The notes beneath the pieces were generated by a model. It saw only the letters and a program-made list of their open reading frames with translations, was not told the origin of the DNA and ran no database searches. A stretch of 42,213 nt of DNA, from contig JAEEIV010000081.1 in NCBI GenBank assembly GCA_016281555.1, forward strand, positions 1 through 42,213. Reading direction: 5' to 3'. Source of the DNA: Lachnospiraceae bacterium (lineage in GTDB: Bacteria; Bacillota; Clostridia; Lachnospirales; Lachnospiraceae). How positions within the stretch are numbered: position 1 is the first letter of the stretch; the number at the start of each line of letters is the position of its first letter. Position numbers and translations under genes: made by a program. Shown here one piece after another: positions 1-7,937 of this stretch.

Positions 1-581
1 GACGAGACAAACCGTTCAGGATCGATCCGGGATTCATTGACGCGGACGGAAAAACGTTCGGACTCGCCGGAAAGGAACCACTCTCCGATCGCCTTCGTAC
101 GGGCTTCTCCGAAAGAAGACACCGTAAGGTCGTATAAATACGGAGAAAACGAGAGTTTCTCGCGTACCGAGAGACCGGAAAGCAAGTCTTCTCTTTCCCT
201 GCAAAACCGCCGGAGCACGGCGTTCACGAAGCCTTTCAGCCGAGGAAATCCGAGCTTTCCGGTCAGTTCGACCCAGGCATTCACCGCGGCATATCCCGCC
301 GTATCCCCGTGGATCAATTCAAACAGTGCCGTATGAAGCAAAGCCCTGACGGTCTTTTTTATCCGGGAGAGACCTCCCGTCGTCAGACGGGAAAGCAGGG
401 CGGAAAGCATGACCTTCCGCGCAGCCGTGCCTCTTGACAAAAACACGGTCCCCTTCTTTTCCGTCTCCTGCAGAACGGACGCACCGGGATCGTATACAAA
501 AAACGCCAGCGCGTCCTGAAGGAACGCGCCTTCGTAAAACACTTTTTCAATGATCCGGACGGAAGCTTCCCTGCGCTCCAT
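1..581 (-). CDS. rsmB: 16S rRNA (cytosine-C5) methyltransferase RsmB, N-terminal part (cut by window edge)
   Basis: Open frame of 193 codons from the ATG at 579-581 to the left edge, without a stop. The visible residues form the NusB-like RNA-binding domain found at the N terminus of RsmB/Sun/Fmu: it starts MERREASVRIIEKVF, has an alanine/leucine-rich helix followed by YAAVNAWVELTGKLG (about residues 99-113) and the family hallmark KGFVNAVLRRF (about 118-128). The SAM-binding methyltransferase domain would lie outside the window. In the family the enzyme methylates C967 of 16S rRNA. The ATG lies 3 bases after the fmt stop codon, so it is the last visible gene of the priA-def-fmt-rsmB unit; def-fmt-rsmB is a very common order in Firmicutes. 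A free NusB protein is less likely because the frame continues past residue 150 with RsmB-like sequence. Confidence 0.9.
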   Translation of the reverse strand, partial: MERREASVRIIEKVFYEGAFLQDALAFFVYDPGASVLQETEKKGTVFLSRGTAARKVMLSALLSRLTTGGLSRIKKTVRALLHTALFELIHGDTAGYAAVNAWVELTGKLGFPRLKGFVNAVLRRFCREREDLLSGLSVREKLSFSPYLYDLTVSSFGEARTKAIGEWFLSGESERFSVRVNESRIDPERFVS

Positions 582-584
582 GAC

Positions 585-1517
585 TTACGCTCCGAAACGG
601 ACCCCGGCTGAAAGGGCATTGCCGCGGAGGTATTCCGCAGCGGTCATTGCCTTCTTTCCCTCCGGCTGTAGACGGGTCACTTTCAGACCGCCTTTTCCGG
701 TCGCGACCGTAAACGCGTCCTTCGTAACGCCGGTCACCGTGCCGGGAAGCGCCTCGACGCATTCTTCCGAGACTTCGGCTTCGAGGATCTTTATCCTCTT
801 TCCGAAAAGGAGCGAATAAGCGGACGGCCACGGAGAAAAGGCGCGCACCTTTCTTTCCAGCGCTTCCGCGCTTTCCGTGAAATCAAGATCGCCCATTTCC
901 TTCGTCAGCATCTTCGCATACTCCGTCGGGCTTTCCCCCTGCGGCTCAGGCGTCAGCGTTCCCGCCTCCGCTTCGTCGAGCACTTCAAGGAGCGGCCCCG
1001 CGCCGAGATTCGAGAGCTTGTCAAACAACGAGCCGGCGGTTTCCTCCGGATCGATCGGGATCACCTTCTGTTTCAGGATGTCGCCGGTATCCAGCCCCTC
1101 GTTCATCTGCATGATCGTGATGCCGGTCTCGGTCTCTCCGTTCAGGATCGCCCACTGGATCGGCGCGGCGCCGCGGTATTTCGGAAGCAGCGACGCGTGA
1201 ACGTTGATGCAGCCGTATTTCGGGATCTCCAGAACGTCTTTCCGGAGGATCAGACCGTAGGCCGCGACGACGATGACGTCCGGATGAAAGGACGCCAGTT
1301 TTTCCACCCGTTCCGGCTTACGGAACGACGGCGGCGTCACGACGGTGAGTCCCGCCGAAAGCGCGTATTCCTTGACCGGAGAAGGTGCCGGCTTTCCGCT
1401 CCTTCCCTTCGGCTCGTCTCTCTTTGTGTAGACCGCGACGACTTCATGCCGGCTTTCGTTCAATGCCCTGAGCACCGGTACGGCGAAGTCGGGCGTTCCC
1501 ATGAAAACGATCCTCAA
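585..1517 (-). CDS. fmt: Methionyl-tRNA formyltransferase
   Basis: 310 residues, the usual family length. The enzyme transfers a formyl group from 10-formyl-THF to initiator Met-tRNA in the cytoplasm. It opens MRIVFMGTPDFAVPVL, the standard N terminus, carries the catalytic Asn105 and His107 in INVHASLLPKYRGAAPI and Asp143 in GLDTGD, and ends with the smaller tRNA-binding C-terminal domain. The start is TTG at 1515-1517, which overlaps the TGA of def (1514-1516) as TTGA. The in-frame ATG at 1500-1502 would remove the conserved RIVFMG strand, so TTG is preferred. It lies between def and rsmB in one operon and is translationally coupled to def. Confidence 0.97.
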   Translation of the reverse strand: MRIVFMGTPDFAVPVLRALNESRHEVVAVYTKRDEPKGRSGKPAPSPVKEYALSAGLTVVTPPSFRKPERVEKLASFHPDVIVVAAYGLILRKDVLEIPKYGCINVHASLLPKYRGAAPIQWAILNGETETGITIMQMNEGLDTGDILKQKVIPIDPEETAGSLFDKLSNLGAGPLLEVLDEAEAGTLTPEPQGESPTEYAKMLTKEMGDLDFTESAEALERKVRAFSPWPSAYSLLFGKRIKILEAEVSEECVEALPGTVTGVTKDAFTVATGKGGLKVTRLQPEGKKAMTAAEYLRGNALSAGVRFGA

Positions 1518-2044
1518 TTTGTCCCCTCCGACTGCATTTTCGCAAGTTCCTCATTGGAAATGATCTTTCCCTCGACCTTGGAGGTATACATCAGTCCTTC
1601 GAGATGGTCGAGTTCGTGGCAGACCGCCCGTGCGAGGAGCCCTTCCCCTTCCAGTTCGTATTCGTCGCCGTCGAGCGCCGTGAATCGGACTTTCACGTGA
1701 TCCGGGCGCGTGACGATGCCGCTTTTGCCGACGAGGCTTAAGCAGCCTTCCCAGCCGGTCTGTTCTCCGCTCGTTTCGAGAATGACCGGGTTGATCATGA
1801 CGTATTTCATCGGTTCGATCGTCTCAGGATCCTGTCCTTCCTCCGGGTCCGGCGTCACGTCAATGACGACGATCCGTTTCAGGACCCCCACCTGAGGCGC
1901 GGCCAGGCCGACGCCGCCTGCATCGTACATCGTATCAAACATGTCGCCCACGAGTTCCTCGATCCTCGGCGTGATGACCCGGACGGGTTTGCACACCTTC
2001 TGAAGACAGGGATCCCCGAGCTGCCGAACGTTCAATATCGCCAT
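1514..2044 (-). CDS. def: Peptide deformylase
   Basis: 176 residues. It removes the N-formyl group from nascent proteins, acting at the ribosome exit. All three signature motifs are present: GVGLAAPQ (residues 44-51), EGCLS (99-103, Cys101 as metal ligand) and HELDH (143-147, two His ligands and the catalytic Glu). Together they bind the catalytic ferrous or zinc ion. The acidic insertion around residues 65-79 (DPEEGQDPETIE) is typical of the longer type 1 enzymes of Clostridia. The start ATG at 2042-2044 has GGAGG 8 bases upstream. It lies 27 bases after priA and overlaps fmt by 4 bases, so the formylation and deformylation enzymes are coupled in one transcript. Confidence 0.97.
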   Translation of the reverse strand: MAILNVRQLGDPCLQKVCKPVRVITPRIEELVGDMFDTMYDAGGVGLAAPQVGVLKRIVVIDVTPDPEEGQDPETIEPMKYVMINPVILETSGEQTGWEGCLSLVGKSGIVTRPDHVKVRFTALDGDEYELEGEGLLARAVCHELDHLEGLMYTSKVEGKIISNEELAKMQSEGTN

Positions 2045-2071
2045 TTGTTTTCCTCCGTTGTGATCATTGCC

Positions 2072-4279
2072 TCACGATTCAAACGTGAGATATACTTTTT
2101 CGGATCCTCTGATCCGCTCAAATTCTTCCTCCGCGATCTGCTTCGCGCGAAGTATGTCGGAGAGTTCCTTTCCCTTCACGTAAAAGCAGTACCGGTAACT
2201 GTCCTTGACCTTTTTCAGCGTATCCTCCGCCGGACCGAGGAAGCGTACCAGGCCGGGGGATAAGCGGCTCTCGACCGCCTTCTTCAGGCGTTCCGCGGCA
2301 AGTGCCGTGCTGTCGTCGTATTTGCCGCTCACTCTCGCGCACAAAAAGGCCCCTTCCGGCGGATACAGAAGCATCTTCCGGTATTTGATCTCCTCCCGGT
2401 AAAACGCCTCGTAATCCTGGTTTTTCGCGGCAATGACGGCATAGTGTTCCGGATTGTAGGTCTGCACGACGCACTCTCCCGGGGTGTCCCGTCTTCCGGC
2501 GCGGCCCTCCGCCTGCAAAAGGAGTTCAAACGTCCGCTCCGCACTCCGGAAATCCGGAATGAACAGGGACAGGTCCGCCGCGAGAATGCCGACGAGCGTC
2601 ACTTTCGGGAAATCGTGCCCCTTGACGATCATCTGGGTGCCGACGAGGACGTCCGCCTCCTCGCGGAGGAATTTCTCCAGGATCTCCTGATGGCCGTTCT
2701 TCCCCGAAGTGGTGTCGGCGTCCATCCTAAGCACGCGGAGGCCCGGGAATTCTCTGAGGATCAGTTCCTCGACTTTTTCCGTCCCGAGTCCGAACGTGCC
2801 CACGAGTTTCGAGCCGCATTTCGGGCATTCGGTGACCATCGGACGCTCGTATCCGCAGATGTGGCATTTCAGAATGCCGTTCCTGTGATAATTCAGGGAA
2901 ACCGAGCAGTGAGGGCAACCGACCGCTTCCCCGCAGGACCTGCAGGAAACCGCGCCGGAATAGCCTCTCCGGTTTAAGAAAAGCATGATCTGCTCGCCCT
3001 TTTGCTGCCGGTCCAGGATCTTTTCCCTGAGCGCCCGGGAGAACACGGAACGGTTCCGGTTTTTCAGTTCCTCCCTCATGTCCACCAGAGTGACTAAAGG
3101 GAGGGAACTTCCCGACACCGCCCGTTTCGTGAGTCGGATCAGTTCGATCTCGCCTGAAAGCGCCTTTTTATACTGTTCCACGAGCGGCGAAGCCGATCCG
3201 AGAACGACCTTCGCGCCCGCGATCTCGCCCCGTTTTACCGCCAGGTCGACCGCGTCGTACTTCGGCACCTGATCAGAACGGTAGGAAGATTCGTGGAATT
3301 CGTCGACGACGATGAGGCCGAGGTTCCTAAAAGGCGTGAACAATGCGCTTCTCGGTCCGATCATGACGCGGATCTCTCCGGCCTTCGCCTTCATGAACCG
3401 TTCCGCCTTTTCCCCCTGGGACAGGCGGGAATGTACGACGGACACGAGCTCGCCGAAGCGGTCGTAAAACCGCATGACGGTCTGGTAGGTCAATGCGATC
3501 TCGGGAATGAGCACGATCGCCTCGCGGCCTTCCTTCAGCACTTCTTCTATGAGCCGGATGTAGATCTCCGTCTTTCCGGAACCGGTCACGCCAAAAATGA
3601 GGGACGTCGTTTTTTCTCCCGACAGCACCGTTTTCACGGCCTCTTCCTGCTCGCCGTTCAGCGTGATCCCGCTTCCGCCCGAAAAGGCTTCCGGCACTTC
3701 GCCCCTGATCCCGGAGCCCTTCTCTTCGACGATCCCGATGAGTCCCGCCTTTTCCATGGACCGGATCGTGGCCGAGGAAACGGACAGCCGGTCAGATGCG
3801 ATCGAAGTCGGGATCCGTTCGTGATCGGTAAACGCTTCGAGAAGCCGAGCCTTTGCGTAATGCTTTTTCTTGAGCGCCAGGGCGATCTCGTCCGGAAGCG
3901 TGGCTTTTTCCGGAAGAAAAACGAGAAATCTCGGCTTTTTCGACCGCATTTCGCTTTTCGAAGGCATCACGACAGAAAGACACTGATACAGCGTTCCGCC
4001 GTACCGGTGACGCATGTAGGACGCGAGCGACAAAAGCTGCTCCTCGACGGACAGCCCCTTTTCCACGACGGAATCGATCTCCTTCACTTTTTCCGGAGCA
4101 AGATCGCTCTCCTCTTTCAATGAAACGACGTAGCCCTTCCGGAGGGCATTGCCCTTTCCGAACGGCACGAGCACCGGAGAGCCGATCGAAACCGCCCCGG
4201 TGAGCGCATCAGGAATCCGGTACGAAAACGGCCGGTCCACGTCCTGATTCACGATGTCGATGATCACTTCGGCAAACAT
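2072..4279 (-). CDS. priA: Primosomal protein N', replication restart helicase PriA
   Basis: 735 residues from the chosen ATG at 4277-4279, which follows the purine-rich AGGGGAAGG; an in-frame start 33 bases upstream has no such signal and lacks the conserved N terminus (MFAEVIIDI). PriA binds abandoned forks and reloads DnaB. Visible parts: N-terminal 3'-DNA-binding region (1-105), winged helix (about 140-185), Walker A GVTGSGKT (230-237), Walker B VVDEFH (324-329; most PriA proteins have DEEH, but Asp and Glu are kept), helicase motif III GSAS (361-364), the eight-cysteine zinc region (Cys446, 449, 455, 458, 472, 475, 485, 488), and motif VI with QAEGRAGRRD. First gene of the priA-def-fmt-rsmB operon, a common Firmicutes arrangement. 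Confidence 0.97.
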   Translation of the reverse strand: MFAEVIIDIVNQDVDRPFSYRIPDALTGAVSIGSPVLVPFGKGNALRKGYVVSLKEESDLAPEKVKEIDSVVEKGLSVEEQLLSLASYMRHRYGGTLYQCLSVVMPSKSEMRSKKPRFLVFLPEKATLPDEIALALKKKHYAKARLLEAFTDHERIPTSIASDRLSVSSATIRSMEKAGLIGIVEEKGSGIRGEVPEAFSGGSGITLNGEQEEAVKTVLSGEKTTSLIFGVTGSGKTEIYIRLIEEVLKEGREAIVLIPEIALTYQTVMRFYDRFGELVSVVHSRLSQGEKAERFMKAKAGEIRVMIGPRSALFTPFRNLGLIVVDEFHESSYRSDQVPKYDAVDLAVKRGEIAGAKVVLGSASPLVEQYKKALSGEIELIRLTKRAVSGSSLPLVTLVDMREELKNRNRSVFSRALREKILDRQQKGEQIMLFLNRRGYSGAVSCRSCGEAVGCPHCSVSLNYHRNGILKCHICGYERPMVTECPKCGSKLVGTFGLGTEKVEELILREFPGLRVLRMDADTTSGKNGHQEILEKFLREEADVLVGTQMIVKGHDFPKVTLVGILAADLSLFIPDFRSAERTFELLLQAEGRAGRRDTPGECVVQTYNPEHYAVIAAKNQDYEAFYREEIKYRKMLLYPPEGAFLCARVSGKYDDSTALAAERLKKAVESRLSPGLVRFLGPAEDTLKKVKDSYRYCFYVKGKELSDILRAKQIAEEEFERIRGSEKVYLTFES

Positions 4280-4328
4280 TGCCTTCCCCTGACGTCCTTT
4301 CTTCGAAAGCACTTACTTCCACAGATAA

Positions 4329-4357
4329 AGTATAACACATTTTTGTTCAAACTGCCA
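4329..4357 (-). promoter_or_regulatory. Possible promoter of the priA operon
   Basis: On the minus strand a good -10 box TATACT (4329-4334) lies 50 bases upstream of the priA ATG. The matching -35 is weak (GTGGCA or TGGCAG, about 17-18 bases further upstream). The tRNA terminator at 4391-4416 isolates priA from the tRNA operon, so a promoter is required in this interval. The -10 is the stronger part of the evidence. Confidence 0.5.
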
Positions 4358-4390
4358 CCCGGAGTTTCAGGCTTTTTTCTGAATAACAGC

Positions 4391-4416
4391 AAAAAAAAAG
4401 CACGCGAACGTGCTTT
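4391..4416 (-). terminator. Intrinsic terminator of the tRNA operon
   Basis: Minus strand, 3 bases after the tRNA-Lys 3' end: stem AAGCACG / CGTGCTT around a TTCG tetraloop, running directly into nine T residues. This is a textbook Rho-independent terminator that separates the tRNA cluster from priA. Confidence 0.92.
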
Positions 4417-4418
4417 CG

Positions 4419-4491
4419 TGAGACATGGGGGATTTGAACCCCCGACACCTTGATTAAAAGTCAAGTGCTCTACCGACTGAGCTAATGTCCC
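4419..4491 (-). tRNA. tRNA-Lys(UUU)
   Basis: 73 nt from GGGACAT to discriminator A at 4419. Acceptor stem GGGACAT/ATGTCTC has one G-U pair. The anticodon arm is CTTGA-CTTTTAA-TCAAG with anticodon UUU (4456-4458), and the T arm contains GGGGGTTCAAATCCCCC. CCA is not encoded: the bases after the discriminator are CGA. Last tRNA of the five-gene operon. Confidence 0.97.
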
Positions 4492-4517
4492 TTATTTGCC
4501 GAAAAAAACGGCCCGAG

Positions 4518-4589
4518 CTGGGCCAGTTGGATTCGAACCAACGAATGCAGGAGTCAAAGTCCTGTGCCTTACCGCTTGGCTATAGCCCA
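4518..4589 (-). tRNA. tRNA-Gln(UUG)
   Basis: 72 nt, acceptor TGGGCTA/TGGCCCA with the weak U1-A72 pair typical of tRNA-Gln, discriminator G at 4518, and anticodon arm CAGGA-CTTTGAC-TCCTG with anticodon UUG. T arm TTGGTTCGAATCCAA. No CCA is encoded (CTC follows). Confidence 0.97.
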
Positions 4590-4608
4590 ATGAGGAAGAT
4601 CCCTGCCG

Positions 4609-4683
4609 GGTGGGTAGTGGGACTCGAACCCACGGTCTCCAGAGCCACAATCTGGCGCGTTAGCCAACTACGCTATACCCACC
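4609..4683 (-). tRNA. tRNA-His(GUG)
   Basis: 75 nt including the extra G at -1 (4683), which pairs with the discriminator C73 (4609), the identity element for HisRS. Acceptor GTGGGTA/TACCCAC, anticodon arm CCAGA-TTGTGGC-TCTGG with anticodon GUG. No CCA is encoded. The cognate hisS is in the same window at 36245-37504. Confidence 0.97.
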
Positions 4684-4688
4684 ATAAA

Positions 4689-4759
4689 AGCGGGTGATGG
4701 GAATCGAACCCACGTGTACAGCTTGGAAGGCTGTCATTCTACGATTGAACTACACCCGC
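4689..4759 (-). tRNA. tRNA-Gly(UCC)
   Basis: 71 nt, acceptor GCGGGTG/CACCCGC, discriminator U at 4689, anticodon arm ACAGC-CTTCCAA-GCTGT with anticodon UCC. The short D arm accounts for the 71-nt length usual for glycine. No CCA is encoded. Confidence 0.97.
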
Positions 4760-4774
4760 AGATTATGTATGCAC

Positions 4775-4848
4775 TCGGGGTGACAGGATTCGAACCTGCG
4801 ACCCCCTGGTCCCAAACCAGGTGCTCTACCAAACTGAGCCACACCCCG
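4775..4848 (-). tRNA. tRNA-Pro(UGG)
   Basis: 74 nt, acceptor CGGGGTG/CACCCCG, discriminator A at 4775, anticodon arm CCTGG-TTTGGGA-CCAGG with anticodon UGG. T arm GCAGGTTCGAATCCTGT. It is the first tRNA of the operon, about 24 bases downstream of the promoter -10 box. No CCA is encoded. Confidence 0.97.
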
Positions 4849-4871
4849 TTTTCGGAATTTGCACGGGGATT

Positions 4872-4900
4872 ATAATATCAAAGAAGGGCCTGTTTGTCAA
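4872..4900 (-). promoter_or_regulatory. Promoter of the five-tRNA operon
   Basis: Minus strand: consensus -35 TTGACA (4895-4900), 17-base spacer, -10 TATTAT (4872-4877). The expected start falls about 17-20 bases before tRNA-Pro. Strong sigma-A-type promoter, as expected for stable RNA. Confidence 0.9.
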
Positions 4901-4927
4901 GCAGATTTTCCGGAAGGGAGGAAATCC

Positions 4928-5158
4928 TCATCCGATCTCGTTTTTCTGAAGATAATCGATGAGATCGCCGACGGTCTGAAGTCCTTCCAGATCCTCCGCG
5001 GGGATCTCGAAACCGTACTCTTCTTCCAGACTCATCAGCAATTCGAAAAGATCGAGCGAATCAACGCCGAGATCTTCCTTGAAATTCGATTCCTCCGTGA
5101 CTTCGTCCGGATTCAGACTCAACTGTTCCGCAAGAATGGACCTGATTTTATCTAACAT
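4928..5158 (-). CDS. acpP: Acyl carrier protein
   Basis: 76 residues from the ATG at 5156-5158. An upstream in-frame ATG at 5168-5170 overlaps the GGAG of the ribosome binding site and is less likely. The protein holds growing acyl chains on a 4'-phosphopantetheine arm for fatty acid synthesis. The attachment serine is Ser34 in GVDSLDLFELL, in the usual place, and the chain has the normal acidic composition and four-helix length. DLFELL replaces the more usual DTVELVM, so assignment to fatty acid synthesis rather than a specialised pathway is by similarity only. It is a solitary gene with its own promoter, between ribF and the tRNA operon and away from any fab gene. Confidence 0.9.
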   Translation of the reverse strand: MLDKIRSILAEQLSLNPDEVTEESNFKEDLGVDSLDLFELLMSLEEEYGFEIPAEDLEGLQTVGDLIDYLQKNEIG

Positions 5159-5191
5159 GACACACTCCATAATAAAGAATTATGATATATC

Positions 5192-5220
5192 ATTCTATGC
5201 AATGCACTTCGAATTGTCAA
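5192..5220 (-). promoter_or_regulatory. Promoter of acpP
   Basis: Minus strand: perfect -35 TTGACA (5215-5220), 17-base spacer, -10 TAGAAT (5192-5197), 34 bases upstream of the acpP ATG. The promoter starts 12 bases after the ribF stop codon, and no hairpin-plus-T-run terminator was seen between ribF and acpP, so read-through from the large upstream operon is also possible. Confidence 0.88.
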
Positions 5221-5232
5221 TGACTATTTTTT

Positions 5233-6039
5233 TCAGGTTCCGAGAAAATCAAGAAACCGCAATTCGAGTGCGCTGCTGCGCTCTTCGCCTTCGATGTCTC
5301 CTGCTCTCACCCACGCGCCGGATACGGCCGATGAAGCGTCGCTCCCGGCTTCCGTGACAACCGCCTCCGTTTCCGTGCACCGCTCCTGATCTTTCAAAAG
5401 GATCCGGTATCTTCCCGGCCCCGGAACGACCCGTCCCGCGGGGAACGGCAGAAAGACCTGTTCTTCTTTCCGGAGCAGCTCTTCGGACAGACCGACGCTG
5501 AATCCGTAAGGATAGCCGAGCATTTTCGACGCTTTCAAAACGCTGCCTTCCCGGATCGCTTCCCGAATCGAAGCGCTGGAGATGACCTCTCCCTCCTCCG
5601 TGATCCTGTCGAACACCACGGCAGTAAAGCCGAAGGAATCGCCGGCCTTTTTAAGATCCCGGTAATTCCCCGCACGCCCTTTGCCGAACGTGAAATCATT
5701 GCCGAGCGCAATGACGGACGTATGAAGCATTCGGACAAGAGACCGCCGGATGAACGCCGAAGGAGAAAGATCACGGATCTCGGGATCCAGATACATGCGC
5801 AGGTACGCTCCGACGCCGAACGACGAGAGCATTTCTGCGGTTTCCTCCGGAGAAAGGAGCCTCGCCTTTTCCCTCCGGTCTTCGACGCTCACAACGACCG
5901 GAAGCAGGCCGTTCGCCTGTTCCGATACGATCCGGTCGATGAGGAGACGGTGCCCCCGGTGGAGCCCGTCGAACTTGCCGACCGTCACCGCCGTTCTCAC
6001 GTCTGGATTCAGTTGTAATGAATCTTCTGCAATGATCAT
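5233..6039 (-). CDS. ribF: RibF-type FMN adenylyltransferase (FAD synthetase) with degenerate riboflavin kinase region
   Basis: 268 residues; bifunctional RibF proteins usually have about 300-320. The N-terminal nucleotidyltransferase domain, which makes FAD from FMN and ATP, is recognisable: VGKFDGLHRGH (20-30, the usual GNFDGxHxGH), ALGNDFTFGKGRAG (111-124) and ISSASIREAI (153-162, the family ISSTxIR). From residue 176 the flavokinase domain should begin with a glycine-rich segment and the motif GFPTAN. Instead the 90 or so residues from YPYGFSVGLSEELL have no PTAN motif or other kinase landmark that I can recognise. It is the last gene of the rimP operon, 24 bases after truB, the standard place for ribF. 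The FMN adenylyltransferase role is likely; riboflavin kinase activity is doubtful. Confidence 0.88.
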   Translation of the reverse strand: MIIAEDSLQLNPDVRTAVTVGKFDGLHRGHRLLIDRIVSEQANGLLPVVVSVEDRREKARLLSPEETAEMLSSFGVGAYLRMYLDPEIRDLSPSAFIRRSLVRMLHTSVIALGNDFTFGKGRAGNYRDLKKAGDSFGFTAVVFDRITEEGEVISSASIREAIREGSVLKASKMLGYPYGFSVGLSEELLRKEEQVFLPFPAGRVVPGPGRYRILLKDQERCTETEAVVTEAGSDASSAVSGAWVRAGDIEGEERSSALELRFLDFLGT

Positions 6040-6063
6040 TCCGTAATCGCCGAAAACGGCCTT

Positions 6064-6978
6064 TTATGAGAAAAACATCCTGACCGGGACAAATTCCCCG
6101 GACTCTCCGGAAAACCGGTAAATGCCGCCGAATCCGCCGTCTGAGAAGGCAATGCGGACCCGGTTTCCTTCCGAAGACGCCGCAAGAACGTTTTCCCTCT
6201 CTTCCTCCGGAAAATCGGAAGGCAAAAGCGCGTTCCCGTTCGAAAGAAAACGGTCGCACTCCTGTCTCACCGAAAGTCTCGGATACGCCGAAAAAAGCTC
6301 CTCGGTCGGATGAAGCACTGCGGAAAGCGTTCCGCAGGAAACGGCTTCTTCGATTTTGGAAAGCGTTACTGCGTCTCCGATTCGAAACGAACCGTGCCGC
6401 ACTCTCCGAAGCGAAGCCATGGCAGCAAACGTTCCGAGTTTCTCTCCGATGTCACTCACAAGCGTCCTGACGTACGTTCCCGAAGAACAGGTCACCGAAA
6501 AAGAGACGTAAGGAAGTTCGATCTCGTCGATCCGGATCTCCTTAATGAACCTGCGTTCCGCCGTTCTCGGAATGACCGTCCCCTTTCTCGCGAGCTCGTA
6601 TAGTTTCTTTCCGTCCACCTTTTTCGCGGAATACATCGGAGGGATCTGGAAGTACTCTCCCTGAAACGAAAGGATGGCTTCCCTGATCTCTTCCTCCGTG
6701 ACAGAAACTTCCGCAGTCCCTGTCACGGTTCCTGTCAGGTCTTCGGTATCGGTCTTCACGCCGAGTTTCATTGTGCAGACGTATTCCTTGTCCGCTTCCG
6801 GCAATACGCCGGCTGCGCGCGTTGCGTTTCCGACAAAAACCGGCAGGACGCCGGTCACCATCGGATCCAGAGTCCCGCCATGTCCGATTTTCTTCGTTTG
6901 AAGACACTTCCGCAAGGTCCGGATGACGTCGAAACTCGTCATTCCTTCCGGTTTGTCCACGACAATGTATCCGTTCAC
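6064..6978 (-). CDS. truB: tRNA pseudouridine(55) synthase TruB
   Basis: 304 residues, normal length. It makes the pseudouridine at position 55 in the T loop of tRNAs. It opens with NGYIVVDKPEGMTSFDVI, has the catalytic motif GHGGTLDP (32-39, nucleophile Asp38; most homologues have GHTGTLDP) and the TruB block YSAKKVDGKKLYELAR, followed by the segment CSSGTYVRTLVSDIG that holds the active-site Tyr/Arg. The C-terminal 60 residues resemble a PUA-like tail. The start is GTG at 6976-6978, overlapping the TGA of nrnA by 4 bases (GTGA). It lies between nrnA and ribF, as in many Firmicutes. Confidence 0.96.
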   Translation of the reverse strand: MNGYIVVDKPEGMTSFDVIRTLRKCLQTKKIGHGGTLDPMVTGVLPVFVGNATRAAGVLPEADKEYVCTMKLGVKTDTEDLTGTVTGTAEVSVTEEEIREAILSFQGEYFQIPPMYSAKKVDGKKLYELARKGTVIPRTAERRFIKEIRIDEIELPYVSFSVTCSSGTYVRTLVSDIGEKLGTFAAMASLRRVRHGSFRIGDAVTLSKIEEAVSCGTLSAVLHPTEELFSAYPRLSVRQECDRFLSNGNALLPSDFPEEERENVLAASSEGNRVRIAFSDGGFGGIYRFSGESGEFVPVRMFFS

Positions 6979-7937
6979 TTATTCTTCAGCGTCCTTATGA
7001 GGTCCCGGACCTTTCCGGCGACCGCTTCCGGATCCCTTTCAAAGGAGAACCCGGAGGCCCGTAAGTGTCCGCCGCCGCCGAATTCCTTCGCGATTAGCGC
7101 GACGTTCACGTCGCATTTCGCCCTGAGCGACGCCTTCCATGTGCCATCTTCGTACTGATACATGAAAAGGGCCACGTCGGCTTCCTTGACCGCGTTCAGT
7201 TCCACGACGACGTTGGCAAGTTCCGAACTCGAGAGCCCGTACTTTTTTTGCAGGGAAATCGGAGCCGTTCCGTAAACGAACTTCGTCTCGGGACAGAGTA
7301 CGCTGTTCATCAGCACCTCGCCCATGAGTTTCATCTCGCGGTACGGCTGATTGATGACCGACTCCTCAATGATCTTCGAGAAATTCACGCCCTTGTCGAT
7401 GAGCATTGCCGCGGCAAGAAGCGTTTCCTTCGACGTGCTGCTGTAACGGAACACGCCGGAATCCTGCATGATCCCTGTATAGAGTTTTTCCGCCGCGGAA
7501 AGCGAGATCTTATCCGGATCCATCAGGGAAGCGAGCACTTCCGATGCGGAGGCCGCCTTCGGAACGACGTAATTCTCGTCTCCGAACAACGGATTCGTCT
7601 CGTGATGATCGATGACGAGGGTCCGCCTCGCGTTCTCGAACGCAGCCTTCCCGGCCCCGATCCTCTCCTTCGCCGAAGCGTCGACCGAGATCGCAAGATC
7701 GTATGTTCTGTCCTCGCCGTCCGTATCGTCGAACGGCACGTCTTTTGCCAGGAATTTCAGATATTCCGGAACGAAAGACGCATAAGGCGTGACGCAAAGA
7801 TCCGGATGATTCTCGACGAGATACCGGTACGTGCCGAACACGGAACCGAGGCAGTCGCCGTCCGGATTCACGTGACCGACGATCGCCACGGTCTTCGCGT
7901 TTTCAAGATAATCATCCAGGCGTTTCATCGGAATCAT
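6975..7937 (-). CDS. nrnA: DHH/DHHA1 phosphoesterase NrnA (nanoRNase / pAp phosphatase)
   Basis: 320 residues. NrnA proteins degrade 2- to 5-nt RNA and dephosphorylate 3'-phosphoadenosine 5'-phosphate in the cytoplasm. The DHH domain shows VGHVNPDGDCLGS (20-32, metal ligands His22, Asp26, Asp28), SVDAS (84-88, Asp86) and the name-giving DHH (110-112). The DHHA1 domain carries GGGGHLRASGF near the C terminus, the substrate-binding loop. ATG at 7935-7937 overlaps the rbfA stop as ATGA, and its own TGA overlaps the truB start. The rbfA-nrnA-truB order is a conserved Firmicutes arrangement, which supports NrnA over a c-di-AMP phosphodiesterase such as PgpH or GdpP, whose extra domains are also absent. 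Confidence 0.93.
   Translation of the reverse strand: MIPMKRLDDYLENAKTVAIVGHVNPDGDCLGSVFGTYRYLVENHPDLCVTPYASFVPEYLKFLAKDVPFDDTDGEDRTYDLAISVDASAKERIGAGKAAFENARRTLVIDHHETNPLFGDENYVVPKAASASEVLASLMDPDKISLSAAEKLYTGIMQDSGVFRYSSTSKETLLAAAMLIDKGVNFSKIIEESVINQPYREMKLMGEVLMNSVLCPETKFVYGTAPISLQKKYGLSSSELANVVVELNAVKEADVALFMYQYEDGTWKASLRAKCDVNVALIAKEFGGGGHLRASGFSFERDPEAVAGKVRDLIRTLKNK

Noticed and set aside
2072-4279. DEFH instead of DEEH in PriA as a sign of inactivation
   Set aside because: The Asp and Glu needed for ATP hydrolysis are intact and the third position varies; all other helicase motifs and eight zinc cysteines are present.
4485-4697. Short open frame across the tRNA block
   Set aside because: It translates tRNA genes (Gln, His) and is not coding.
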